From Aestuariicoccus sp032586235 (lineage in GTDB: Bacteria > Pseudomonadota > Alphaproteobacteria > Rhodobacterales > Rhodobacteraceae), in NCBI RefSeq assembly GCF_032586235.1, contig NZ_JAWHTD010000064.1, forward strand, positions 1-16,064: a stretch of DNA of 16,064 nucleotides. Reading direction: 5' to 3'. The position numbers and the translations under genes were made by a program. The stretch's first letter is position 1. Every line of letters begins with the position of its first letter. Below, one piece after another: positions 7,072 to 15,025 of the stretch. Under the pieces are notes generated by a model. It was not told the DNA's origin, ran no database searches, and saw only the letters and a program-made list of their open reading frames with translations.

Positions 7072-7144
7072 GAGAACAAGCCTGCTGTCAGCCGGACGGC
7101 CCCGGAACAACGCCCGATCTGTCATGCCACCGATGAGGAGAAAT

Positions 7145-7219
7145 TGGAGCGGGCGATGAGATTCGAACTCACGACCCTTACCTTGGCAAGGTAATGCTCT
7201 ACCCCTGAGCTACGCCCGC
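7145..7219 (-). tRNA. tRNA-Gly, anticodon GCC
   Basis: The minus strand folds into a full cloverleaf. A 7-bp acceptor stem GCGGGCG/CGCCCGC is followed by U73 and an encoded CCA. The D arm is in GTAGCTCAGGGGTAGAGC, the anticodon loop is CTTGCCAAG with GCC read from position 34, and the T arm carries GTTCGAATC. The length is 75 nt including CCA. U73 and the GCC anticodon are typical of bacterial glycine tRNA. tRNA genes are common integration targets, but I see no integrase or repeated tRNA 3' end next to this copy. Confidence 0.97.
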
Positions 7220-7234
7220 TCACTGCGTGGCGCG

Positions 7235-7263
7235 GGGTTACGACGTCCGGCCCCGGGGCGCAA
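7235..7263 (-). promoter_or_regulatory. Candidate promoter of tRNA-Gly
   Basis: On the minus strand TTGCGC (rc of 7258-7263) is followed after 17 bp by TAACCC (rc of 7235-7240), about 15 bp before the tRNA 5' end. The spacing suits a housekeeping promoter. The -10 box is poor, so confidence is low. Confidence 0.3.
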
Positions 7264-7366
7264 GCAGAATTTTCGCGGCGCGGGGGGGCGTTTCGGCGGA
7301 TGGAACCCGCGCGCGGGATGGCGTAACACTGGGCGGGCAGATCGGGGGAAAGAAGGGATCCGGACC

Positions 7367-9037
7367 ATGCGCAACGGCGGTCAGCTTTTGGTGGAATGTC
7401 TTGTCGCGCTCGGAGCGACGAAGAGCTTCGGCGTGCCGGGGGAAAGCTATCTGGCCGTGCTGGATGCGCTGCACGACACCGCCGGAAAGCTCGATTTCGT
7501 GCTCTGCCGGAACGAGGGGGGCGCGGCCTTCATGGCGGCGGCCTGGGGCAAGCTGACCGGACAGCCCGGCATCTGCCTGGTCACGCGCGGGCCGGGGGCC
7601 ACCAATGCCTCGATCGGGGTGCATACGGCGATGCAGGACAGCGCGCCGATGATCCTGTTCGTCGGCCAGGTCGGCACCGACATGAAAGGCCGCGAGGCGT
7701 TTCAGGAGCTCGATTACCGCGCTGTCTTTGGCACCATGGCGAAATGGGCGGTCGAGATCGACGCGGTGGAGCGTATTCCCGAAATCCTCGCCCGCGCGTG
7801 GAAGACCGCCGTGACCGGGCGGCCCGGCCCGGTGGTCGTGGCCCTGCCCGAGGACATGCTGACCAGCCTGACGGACGCGCCCGCCCTGACCGGCCCGGCG
7901 CGCTATCCCGAACCCGAACCCGCCGCTGCCGCCGTTGAGGCCGCGCGCGACATCCTTGCGGCGGCCGAGCGCCCGTTGATCCTGTACGGCGGCTGCAACT
8001 GGACGGACCAAGGCAGCGCCGCGCTGCAACGCTTTGCCGAAGGCTCGGACATCCCCGTGGTGTCGGTCTTCCGCTATCAGGACCAGTACGACAACCGCTC
8101 GCCCACCTTCTGCGGCGAGGCGGGGGTCGGCATGGTGACCTGGGTCAAACGGCTGATCTCCGAGGCCGATGTGATCCTGGCGGTCAACAACCGCTTCGGC
8201 GAAAACTCGACCGAGGGCTATACGCTCTTGTCCGTGCCGCAGCCCCGGCAGCGGCTGATCCACGTGCATGGCTCAGACCAAGAGCTGGGCAAGGTCTACC
8301 AGCCAGAACTGGGCATTCAGGCCGGGCCCAACGCCTTTGCCACGGCGCTTGCGGCGGGCGGCCCGGTCGCGGGCGATTGGTCCGCGTGGCGGGCCGAGGG
8401 CAGGGCGGCGTTCGAGGCGGGCTTCGATCTGCCCGATCTGCCGTCGCCGGTGGACATGGGCAAGGTCACGGCGCATCTGCGCGACGTGCTGCCCGAGGAC
8501 GTGATCCTGACCAACGGCGCGGGCAATTTCGCGGTCTGGCCCAACAAGTTCTTCAGCTTCGGCCCCAAGGCGCGGCTGCTGGCCCCGCAATCGGGCGCGA
8601 TGGGCTACGGCGTGCCCGCCGCCATCGCCGCCAAGGTGGCCGATCCGGCGCGGACCGTGGTGTGCTTTGCCGGGGACGGCGATTTCCAGATGACCAGTCA
8701 GGAGCTTGCCACCGCCGCGCAGGCAGGCGCGCAGCCGATCATCCTGATCCTCAACAACGGCATCTACGGCACGATCCGCGCCCATCAGGAACGCCACTAC
8801 CCGGCGCGGGTGTCCGGCACGACCATGCTCAGCCCCGATTTCGCGGCGCTGGCGCAGGCCTACGGCTTCCACGGCGAGCGGGTCGAGAGGACCGAGGATT
8901 TCGCCGCCGCCTTCGACCGCGCGCTGGCCTCGGACACGGGCGCGGTGCTGGATCTGGTGATCTCGCCCGAGGCGCTGACCCCGCGCATGTCGCTGTCCCA
9001 GATGCGCGACGCAGCGCTGGCGCGGAATGGGGCGTAA
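7367..9037 (+). CDS. Thiamine-diphosphate-dependent enzyme, acetolactate synthase-like
   Basis: This 556-residue protein has the three-domain build of the acetolactate synthase/pyruvate decarboxylase superfamily. The N-terminal pyrimidine-binding domain carries the catalytic glutamate in CRNEGGAAF (E50), a central domain covers about 190-330, and the C-terminal diphosphate-binding domain holds the GDG...NN motif (GDGDFQ at 436-441, NNG at 463-465). These enzymes decarboxylate a 2-oxoacid and transfer or release the product. The protein is typical in length and complete. It is a stand-alone gene with no small regulatory ilvH-like subunit next to it, so it is unlikely to be the main branched-chain biosynthetic enzyme. 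The start is preceded by AAGGGA. It runs convergently into an aminotransferase gene. Benzoylformate decarboxylase or another 2-oxoacid decarboxylase are alternatives; the substrate is not known. Confidence 0.9.
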   Translation: MRNGGQLLVECLVALGATKSFGVPGESYLAVLDALHDTAGKLDFVLCRNEGGAAFMAAAWGKLTGQPGICLVTRGPGATNASIGVHTAMQDSAPMILFVGQVGTDMKGREAFQELDYRAVFGTMAKWAVEIDAVERIPEILARAWKTAVTGRPGPVVVALPEDMLTSLTDAPALTGPARYPEPEPAAAAVEAARDILAAAERPLILYGGCNWTDQGSAALQRFAEGSDIPVVSVFRYQDQYDNRSPTFCGEAGVGMVTWVKRLISEADVILAVNNRFGENSTEGYTLLSVPQPRQRLIHVHGSDQELGKVYQPELGIQAGPNAFATALAAGGPVAGDWSAWRAEGRAAFEAGFDLPDLPSPVDMGKVTAHLRDVLPEDVILTNGAGNFAVWPNKFFSFGPKARLLAPQSGAMGYGVPAAIAAKVADPARTVVCFAGDGDFQMTSQELATAAQAGAQPIILILNNGIYGTIRAHQERHYPARVSGTTMLSPDFAALAQAYGFHGERVERTEDFAAAFDRALASDTGAVLDLVISPEALTPRMSLSQMRDAALARNGA

Positions 9038-9043
9038 ACCCGG

Positions 9044-9056
9044 GGGGTCAGACCCC
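9044..9056. terminator. Palindrome between convergent genes
   Basis: GGGGTCAGACCCC can form a 5-bp stem with a 3-nt loop and overlaps the stop codon of the aminotransferase (9048-9050), 7 bp past the stop of the thiamine-diphosphate enzyme. It has no T tract, so termination on either strand is only possible, not shown. Confidence 0.3.
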
Positions 9057-10241
9057 GAAATGCGCCTCGATCCGGTCGAAGGCGAGGTTTATGGTATCGT
9101 CCCCGACGCAATAGGCCATGCGCACATGATGTTCGCCTGACGGCCCAAAGGCGCTGCCCGGGGTGACGGTGACGTGCGCGGCGTTCAGCAGATCGTGGGC
9201 AAACCGGACAGAGCTTTCATGCGCCGCCACGATGCGCGGAAAGACGTAATAGGCGCCCTGCGGTTTCTGGTACTGAAACACATGCGGCACCCGGTCGAGC
9301 CTTTCGCAGATCAGCGCGCGGCGGCGGGCGAGGATGGCTTGGAAGTCGTCCAGATGGCTGCGCGGCCCCGCCAGCGCGGCGAGGGCGGCGATCTGGCTGA
9401 TGCGCGGGGTGCAGATCATCGTCAGATCGTGGATCTTGGTGGTCTCCGCCAGCAAGGCGGGCGGCACGATCATGTAGCCCGCGCGCCAGCCGCTCATGGC
9501 GTAGGCCTTTGAAAAGGTGAAGAGATAGGCGATGTGATCGGCGAACTCCGGGTCCGACGCGAGGTTGTGGTAAAGCGCCTCGTTTTCATAGGTGAAATGG
9601 CTGTAGGGATCGTCGAGCACGATCAGAACGCCCCTGTCGCGGGCAATGCGCGCCGCCGCGCGCAGCGTGTCGCGCGACAGGATCGCGCCGGTGGGGTTCG
9701 ACGGCGTGACGAGGACGATCGCCTTGGTGCGCGGCCCGATCAGCGCGGGCAACGCGTCGATGTCCAGCGCCCAGCCGTTGCCTTCGTCCATTGCCCAGAA
9801 CACCGGCGGGCCGCCGCAAAAGCGGATCTGGCTGATGTGCGACACGAAACCGGGGTCGGTGACGATCACCTCGTCGCCGGGGTCGACGATGGCCTGAAAG
9901 AGCGTCTGCAGCCCCTCCATATTGCCGGCGGTGATCTGCACGCGGGTCTCGGGATCGACGCTTTGACCGGTGCGGCGGGCGTGTTCGCGCGCCACCGCCG
10001 CGCGCAGTTCGGGCAGGCCGGCGGGCAGGGCGTACATGCCCGCCGCAGGGTCTTCGTCCAGCGCGCGGGCCACCGCCGCGCGGATCGGTTCGGGCGTGCG
10101 GAACGACGGCAGGCCCCAGGCGAGCGACGCAGCGCCGGGCACTCTGGCGCTGAGGATCGACATTTCCTTGATCGCCGACATGGCCAGTTCGTGCGAGCGG
10201 CGGGCGATCAACGGGTCCGGGGCGGGGGGTGTCGGGGTCAT
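9048..10241 (-). CDS. PLP-dependent aminotransferase, class I/II
   Basis: This 397-residue fold-type I aminotransferase has all the expected catalytic residues. They are N182 in SNPTG, D210 and Y213 in LDDPYSHF, the PLP-binding lysine K245 in FTFSKAYAMSGWRAGY with R253 in the phosphate site, and the substrate carboxylate arginine R374 in HHVRMAYC. The spacing of D, Y, K and R matches aspartate aminotransferases closely. It transfers an amino group between an amino acid and a 2-oxoacid in the cytoplasm; the substrate is not defined by these motifs. The start is the ATG at 10241, just after the stop of the upstream gene (10252); the frame is open further upstream but only as read-through opposite another gene. 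The Shine-Dalgarno is weak, so translation may depend on coupling with the gene before it. Confidence 0.92.
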   Translation of the reverse strand: MTPTPPAPDPLIARRSHELAMSAIKEMSILSARVPGAASLAWGLPSFRTPEPIRAAVARALDEDPAAGMYALPAGLPELRAAVAREHARRTGQSVDPETRVQITAGNMEGLQTLFQAIVDPGDEVIVTDPGFVSHISQIRFCGGPPVFWAMDEGNGWALDIDALPALIGPRTKAIVLVTPSNPTGAILSRDTLRAAARIARDRGVLIVLDDPYSHFTYENEALYHNLASDPEFADHIAYLFTFSKAYAMSGWRAGYMIVPPALLAETTKIHDLTMICTPRISQIAALAALAGPRSHLDDFQAILARRRALICERLDRVPHVFQYQKPQGAYYVFPRIVAAHESSVRFAHDLLNAAHVTVTPGSAFGPSGEHHVRMAYCVGDDTINLAFDRIEAHFGV

Positions 10242-10251
10242 GGCAGGGGTC

Positions 10252-11004
10252 TCATGCGTCTTCCGGGGCGGGCGGGATCTGGGTGCTGTGCGCGATCGAG
10301 GCCTCGCCCTGTGCCGCCCCCAGCACCACCAACGGGCAGCGCGCCGCCGACAGCAGCTGACGCAGCTGGTCGTGGGTGCGCAAAGGCCCGGCGGAAAGGT
10401 CGAGCACCACCGCAGCGGCGCTGATCCGGCCGATCCGGGCCAGCATCTCGGGTTCGGTGGCGAAGTGTTCCTGCCCGGCCTCGGGCCCAAGCGACAGCGC
10501 CACGAGGTCGGTGTGCAGCATCCCCGCCAGATCCTGCGCCAGATCGGGCGCCGCAGACCGGCCCGCCCCGGGCGGCGCGATCAGCACGACGCGGCCCCGG
10601 CGGCGGTGGATTTCGCGATGGCCCAGTAGCAGGATGTCCCAGCCCTTGGCCGCACCGCACACGCCGCCGATCAGATCGCCGTGGCAGCGTTCGAACGACC
10701 ATTTCCGCATCCGCGCCCGCGCCAGCCCCGAAAGCCGTTCGCGGAAGGCGCGGGCGTCGCTTTCGAACAGCGTGCGTACCTGCCGCCGCGACGGGGCCAC
10801 CAGCAGCGCGCCGCCCGAGGTCACCACGCGCTGGCCCGGCAGATCGACGATGCCGCTCAGAACCGTCTCTTCGACCAGCAGACCGCCCAGATCGCCGGCC
10901 AGCGTCTCGGCCAGGCGGTCGGCCAGCCGCAACGCCGCCTGCGCGTCGGCAAAGCTGCCCGCGCCGATCAGCAGCCGCCGGGGTGGTTTGTCAGGCGTGC
11001 TCAT
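10252..11004 (-). CDS. Tandem universal-stress-protein-like protein
   Basis: This 250-residue soluble protein is not one I can name with certainty. It looks like two degenerate universal-stress (USP) alpha/beta units in a row. Unit 1 has a first strand RRLLIGAG (9-16), a helix 20-36 and a closing strand DILLLGHR (123-130). Unit 2 has a first strand RVVLIAPP (138-145), a strand AAVVLDLS (197-204) and a closing strand CPLVVLGA (223-230). The usual G-x2-G-x9-G-S/T ATP-binding motif of nucleotide-binding USPs is not evident. The ATG overlaps the stop of the Lon-like protease as ATGA, so the two are translationally coupled and probably act together, for example as an adaptor or sensor. The aminotransferase follows 10 bp downstream. 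The USP-like fold is an inference from strand patterns. Confidence 0.6.
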   Translation of the reverse strand: MSTPDKPPRRLLIGAGSFADAQAALRLADRLAETLAGDLGGLLVEETVLSGIVDLPGQRVVTSGGALLVAPSRRQVRTLFESDARAFRERLSGLARARMRKWSFERCHGDLIGGVCGAAKGWDILLLGHREIHRRRGRVVLIAPPGAGRSAAPDLAQDLAGMLHTDLVALSLGPEAGQEHFATEPEMLARIGRISAAAVVLDLSAGPLRTHDQLRQLLSAARCPLVVLGAAQGEASIAHSTQIPPAPEDA

Positions 11005-13430
11005 GCGCCGGACCCGTCGCCGTTGCGCCCGGGTGGCCGGGCAAAGGCGCGGCGGGTCTCGGCAAAGCCGCGCAGCCGCGCCTCGACCCGCGCATTGACC
11101 GAGCCCTCGGGAAAGCGCCCGTCCGCCCCGCGTGCGCCCGCCTCGGTCCCGGTCAGCAACGCGATGCCGTCGTCGATGGTCGCGACCGGGATCACCCGGA
11201 ATTTGCCCTCTTTGGCTGCGTCGATCACCTTGTCGCGCAGCATCAGGTGCGGCACGTTCGACGCCGGGATCAGCACGCCCTGATCGCCGGTCAGCCCGCG
11301 CGCGGCGCAGGTGTCGAAGAAACCCTCGATCTTTTCGTTGACCCCGCCGATGGCCTGCACCTCGCCGGTCTGGTTGACCGACCCGGTGACCGCCAGCCCC
11401 TGCCGGATCGGCAGGTCCGAGAGCGCCGAAAGCAGCGCGTAAAGCTCGGCCGACGAGGCGCTGTCGCCCTCGATGCCGCCGTAGCTTTGCTCGAACACCA
11501 GGCTTGCGTGCAGCGAAAACGGCACATCCAGCGCATAGGTCGAGGTCAGATAGCCCGAAAGGATCATCACACCCTTGGAATGCAGCGGCCCGCCCAGTTC
11601 GACCTCGCGCTCGATATCCACCAGCTTGCCGCTGCCCATCCGCGTCCGCGCAGTGATGCGCGAGGGGCGGCCAAAGCTGTAATCGCCCAGCCCGATGACC
11701 GACAGCCCGTTGATCTGGCCGACCTTTTCGCCCTCGGTGTCGATCAGGATGGTCTTGCGGGCGATCGCCTCTTGCATGCGGTCCTTGATCCGCGCCGCGC
11801 GGCGGTCTTTTTCGGTCACGGCCCGGTCGATGTCCTGATCCCCGATCTCGTCCGCGCCGCGGCGCGCGGCGTAATGGTCGGCCTCGCGGGCCACGTCGAA
11901 AAGCGCCTCGAGCCGCAGCGACAGCTTTTCGCTGTCATCGGCCAGCCGCGTCGCCTCGTCCAAGAGCCGCGCCACGCAAGCCGCCGTCATCGGGCGCAGC
12001 CCTTCCCGCAGGGCAAAGCCGCCCACCAGCCGCGCGAAATCCGCCAAAGTGTCGTCGGAGCGGTCGACCACATCCTCGAAATCCGCCTGAAGCTTGAACA
12101 ATTCGCCGAATTCCGGGTCGAGCATCACCAAAAGCGCATGCAGCATCCGGTCGCCGACCAGCACCACCCGCAGATCGAGCGGGATCGGGTCCGGTTCCAG
12201 CGACGTGGTGGACACGAGGCTCAGCATATCCGCCATCGAGGTGATGGTGATCTTGCGGTTCTTCAGGCAGCGTTTCAGCGCATCCCAGGCGAAAGGCTCG
12301 GTCAGGATGCGGCGGGCGTCCAGCACCAGATAGCCGCCATTGGCGCGGTGCAGCGCGCCGGGGCGGATCATGGTGAAGTTCGTGACCAGCGATCCCATAT
12401 GCGAGACATGCTCGATCCGACCCGTCACCCGGTCGAGATTGGGCAGATCCTCGGTCACCACCGGCGCGCCGGCGCTGCCCTGGGTGTCGTGCGAGACCAT
12501 GACGTTGATCACATAGCGGTCGAAGGCCGGTTCGCGGTGAAACTTGCGCACCGCCTCGGGGAAGGGGCCGTCGCCCGACGGGGCCGCCGCCTGCAGGAAC
12601 AATTCGGCGTTGGCGATGATGTCCTTGCGCACGGTCTCGAGGTACTCGGCCACCGCCGCGATGCCGGTCAGCGCCTTATCGACCTCGGCCACCCGGGCCG
12701 AGACCGCGCGTTCGGCCATCGCCGCATTCAGTTCCTCGACCCGCTTGCGGTGCTCCTTTTCCAGCTTGGGGGCCTGGCGCAGGACGACCGCCAGGTCCTC
12801 CTGCAGGCGCGAGACCTTTTCGTCGATCCGGTCCTGCTCGTCCTTGTCGAGCTTCTGGTATTCCTCGGCCTTGACCAGCTTGCCGTCGCGGATCGCCGTC
12901 AGCATGTAGCCCATCGGGGTGCGCAGCAGAGCCACATCCTCGGCCTTGGCGCGGTCGGCGAATTCGGTCATCGCCGCCTCTTGCCGTTCGCCCAGCTCCT
13001 GCTCGATGGCGCGACGCTGGGTCTGGTATTCCTCGGACTCGAATAGCGCGGGGATGTCGTTGGCCAGATCGTCCACCAGGTTCTGCATCGTGGCCCTGAG
13101 CAGCTGCGCGGTGCCCGCGGGCAGGCGGATCGCGCGGGGTTTGTGCGGCACCTCGAAATTGTTGACGTAAACCCAGTCGGGCGGCAGGTCGCGGCTTGCC
13201 GCGCGTTCGGCCAGCAGGTCGCGCACGGCGGTGTGCCGCCCGGTCCCGGTCGGCCCGAGCACGAAGAGGTTGAAATCCCGGTGCGGCATTTCCGAGGACA
13301 GCCGGATCGCCTCCAGCGCCCGCGATTGCCCGATCAGCCCGGTCTCGTCGCCCAGATCGCGGGTCGATGTAAACGGCAGCTTTGCGGGATCGCAGCGCCG
13401 CCGCAATTGATCGGGGGGCAGTCCGTCCAT
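11001..13430 (-). CDS. Lon-like AAA+ Ser-Lys protease (LonH/YcbZ-like)
   Basis: This 809-residue cytoplasmic protease lacks the N-terminal substrate domain of classical Lon. The AAA module starts near residue 30. A long charged helical insert, probably coiled coil, covers about 130-260. The C-terminal Lon protease domain spans about 560-780. The catalytic dyad is intact: S657 in EGDSASSAE and K700 in GGVNEKIEGFF, 43 residues apart as in E. coli Lon (S679/K722). The nucleotide site is degenerate. The Walker A position reads GPTGTGRHT (59-67), with Arg in place of the Lys, and the Walker B position reads GGYLVLDA (365-372), with Ala in place of the Glu. Relatives in this subfamily also show weak Walker motifs, as I recall. 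The ATG at 13430 has GGAAAGG upstream. It overlaps the USP-like gene downstream by 4 bp. It probably removes damaged or specific regulatory proteins. Confidence 0.9.
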   Translation of the reverse strand: MDGLPPDQLRRRCDPAKLPFTSTRDLGDETGLIGQSRALEAIRLSSEMPHRDFNLFVLGPTGTGRHTAVRDLLAERAASRDLPPDWVYVNNFEVPHKPRAIRLPAGTAQLLRATMQNLVDDLANDIPALFESEEYQTQRRAIEQELGERQEAAMTEFADRAKAEDVALLRTPMGYMLTAIRDGKLVKAEEYQKLDKDEQDRIDEKVSRLQEDLAVVLRQAPKLEKEHRKRVEELNAAMAERAVSARVAEVDKALTGIAAVAEYLETVRKDIIANAELFLQAAAPSGDGPFPEAVRKFHREPAFDRYVINVMVSHDTQGSAGAPVVTEDLPNLDRVTGRIEHVSHMGSLVTNFTMIRPGALHRANGGYLVLDARRILTEPFAWDALKRCLKNRKITITSMADMLSLVSTTSLEPDPIPLDLRVVLVGDRMLHALLVMLDPEFGELFKLQADFEDVVDRSDDTLADFARLVGGFALREGLRPMTAACVARLLDEATRLADDSEKLSLRLEALFDVAREADHYAARRGADEIGDQDIDRAVTEKDRRAARIKDRMQEAIARKTILIDTEGEKVGQINGLSVIGLGDYSFGRPSRITARTRMGSGKLVDIEREVELGGPLHSKGVMILSGYLTSTYALDVPFSLHASLVFEQSYGGIEGDSASSAELYALLSALSDLPIRQGLAVTGSVNQTGEVQAIGGVNEKIEGFFDTCAARGLTGDQGVLIPASNVPHLMLRDKVIDAAKEGKFRVIPVATIDDGIALLTGTEAGARGADGRFPEGSVNARVEARLRGFAETRRAFARPPGRNGDGSGA

Positions 13431-13543
13431 CCTGTCGCCTTTCCGTCCGTCTCATACGGATGATCGAGGACAGTGTGACGGAGGGACCCGCCCGGCGGGA
13501 TGACATTAATCAACGGAGGCGCGCGGGTTCTGGGATTCGGGCC
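13431..13543. other. Intergenic region before the Lon-like gene
   Basis: These 113 bp separate the racemase-family gene from the protease gene and should hold a terminator and the protease promoter. CCCGC-CCG-GCGGG (13487-13499) is a weak hairpin. TCCGT-CTCAT-ACGGA (13446-13460) is a second stem within the leader of the protease gene. I see no clear heat-shock promoter consensus. Confidence 0.4.
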
Positions 13544-14182
13544 CTAATCCGAAAACGCCCGGCAGAGCCGCGCCGCCGCCGTCACCCCGTCAAGCACGGG
13601 GCACCCCAGGGCGCGCGAGACCTCGGCGCGGATGGTGACCGCCCCGGCGCATCCCAGGATGACCAGCGACGGCGCAGGGTCGAGCGCGCGCGCGGCGGCG
13701 ATGAACCCCCGGGCGGCCTCTGCCGGGCTGTGCTCCAGCGCGAGCACCGGCACGTTCGCCGCATGTACCCCCGTCACCAGATGCGCAAAGCCCGAGGCGG
13801 CGATATTGCCCTCGATCACCGGCACCGCTGCCGCCACCGTGGTGATCACGGTGACGCGGTCGGCCAGCAGACCGGCCATGACAAAGCTCGACTGGCCGAT
13901 GCCGATCACCGGGCAGGCGGCGATGGCGCGGGCCTCGGCCAGGCCGGTGTCGTCGAAACAGGCGATCACGATGGCCGAGGCCCCGCCGTCCGACGCCTTT
14001 TGCACCAGCTCCAGCAGCGGCGGCACCGCGCGCCGCCCGTCCGCCTCGCCCTCGATCGCCGGCGGCCCCTTGGCCGAGGTCCAGCCCTCGAACGTCAGCC
14101 CGGGCGAGGTACGGCGCGCGGCCGCAAGCGCGCTTTGCGTCATCTCTTCGGTGCTGTTGGGGTTGATCAGAACGATGGCCAT
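13544..14182 (-). CDS. Aspartate/glutamate/hydantoin racemase family protein
   Basis: This 212-residue protein has the features of the Asp/Glu/hydantoin racemase family, cofactor-independent enzymes that use two cysteines as acid and base. The N-terminal INPNS motif (6-10), the first cysteine C75 in IACFDDTG and the second cysteine C178 in ILGCAGA are all present, so it should be active. It is slightly shorter than many hydantoin racemases but spans the whole fold. The start ATG lies 3 nt after the stop of the upstream ABC permease, so it belongs to that operon. The substrate may be the compound imported by the ABC transporter or a hydrolysis product of it. Maleate isomerase or allantoin racemase chemistry is also possible within the superfamily. 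Confidence 0.85.
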   Translation of the reverse strand: MAIVLINPNSTEEMTQSALAAARRTSPGLTFEGWTSAKGPPAIEGEADGRRAVPPLLELVQKASDGGASAIVIACFDDTGLAEARAIAACPVIGIGQSSFVMAGLLADRVTVITTVAAAVPVIEGNIAASGFAHLVTGVHAANVPVLALEHSPAEAARGFIAAARALDPAPSLVILGCAGAVTIRAEVSRALGCPVLDGVTAAARLCRAFSD

Positions 14183-14185
14183 CGC

Positions 14186-15022
14186 TCAGACCAGCCCCGA
14201 TCCGGCGTCCGAACTGCGGTCCTTGCGGCGCGACATCAGCCAGACGGCAAGGAAGAACACCGCGATGATGACCAAGGAAAAGAGCGTCGTCAGCGTCCCC
14301 AGCGCAAAGATCACCGGCGTCGTGACATTGGTCGTCATCCCAAAGATCTCCAGCGGCAGGGTGTTATAGCTGCCCGCCGTCAGCAGCGTGCGCGCGAATT
14401 CGTCATAGCTCAGCGTAAAGCCGAAAAGCGCGACCCCCAAGAGCGACGGCGCGATGATCGGCAGCACCACATACGCGAAGGTCTGCCAGGGCGTCGCCCC
14501 CAGATCGCGCGCGGCCTCCTCATAGCTTTTGTCGAAGCGGTTGAAGACCGCGAACATGATCAGCAGGCCGAAGGGCAGCGTCCAGGTCAGCTGCGACCCG
14601 AAACCGGAGGTGGCCCAATGCACCTTGAACCCCAGCTGGTTGAAGATCAGCCCGACCCCGAGCGAGATCAGGATCGACGGGATCACCAGCGACGCGATGG
14701 TCAGGTAAAAGAGCACCGTCGCCCCGGCAAACCGCTTGCGAAAGGCCAGCCCCCCCAGCACCGACACCACCACCGTCGTCACCATCACCATCAGCCCCAG
14801 CGCGAAAGAGCGGCGGAAACTGCCCCAGATGTCGCCCACCGCCTGTTCTTCGAAAAGATCGCGGAACCAGTGCAGCGACACCCCGTTCATCGGAAAGGTC
14901 AGCCCGCCCTGCGGCCCCTGAAAGCTGAGGATCCCGATGGTCAGGATCGGCCCGTAAAGGAACAGCACGAACAGCCCGAAGAAGGCGGCCAGGACATAGA
15001 AACTGCGGCTGCGCTTTTCCAT
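14186..15022 (-). CDS. ABC transporter permease, PotC-type
   Basis: This 278-residue inner-membrane protein is a permease of the spermidine/putrescine/iron (MalF/PotC-like) class. It has six membrane segments, with the first at about 8-32. The cytoplasmic EAA loop, which docks the ATPase, begins at YEEAARDLGATPWQTF (167-182) and runs to the proline near 192. The C-terminus is short and charged (LMSRRKDRSSD). It partners the permease encoded just upstream, with only 3 nt between the two genes. Spermidine/putrescine-type permeases also serve transporters of other cations and amino-acid derivatives, so the substrate is not fixed by homology. Confidence 0.92.
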   Translation of the reverse strand: MEKRSRSFYVLAAFFGLFVLFLYGPILTIGILSFQGPQGGLTFPMNGVSLHWFRDLFEEQAVGDIWGSFRRSFALGLMVMVTTVVVSVLGGLAFRKRFAGATVLFYLTIASLVIPSILISLGVGLIFNQLGFKVHWATSGFGSQLTWTLPFGLLIMFAVFNRFDKSYEEAARDLGATPWQTFAYVVLPIIAPSLLGVALFGFTLSYDEFARTLLTAGSYNTLPLEIFGMTTNVTTPVIFALGTLTTLFSLVIIAVFFLAVWLMSRRKDRSSDAGSGLV

Positions 15023-15025
15023 CGC

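Noticed and set aside
5299..7194. A 631-codon plus-strand open frame opposite ycsI, lysR and the tRNA
   Set aside because: It runs through a tRNA gene and two well-supported genes, has no ribosome binding site and shows the same low-complexity antisense composition.
7145..7219. tRNA-Gly as attachment site for the integrase at the left edge
   Set aside because: The integrase remnant is over 6 kb away with conserved metabolic genes between, and I saw no second copy of the tRNA 3' end in the window.
10983..13046. A 687-codon plus-strand open frame opposite the Lon-like protease
   Set aside because: The minus strand encodes a full protease with catalytic dyad and coupled downstream gene. The plus frame has no motif and is a GC-bias shadow.
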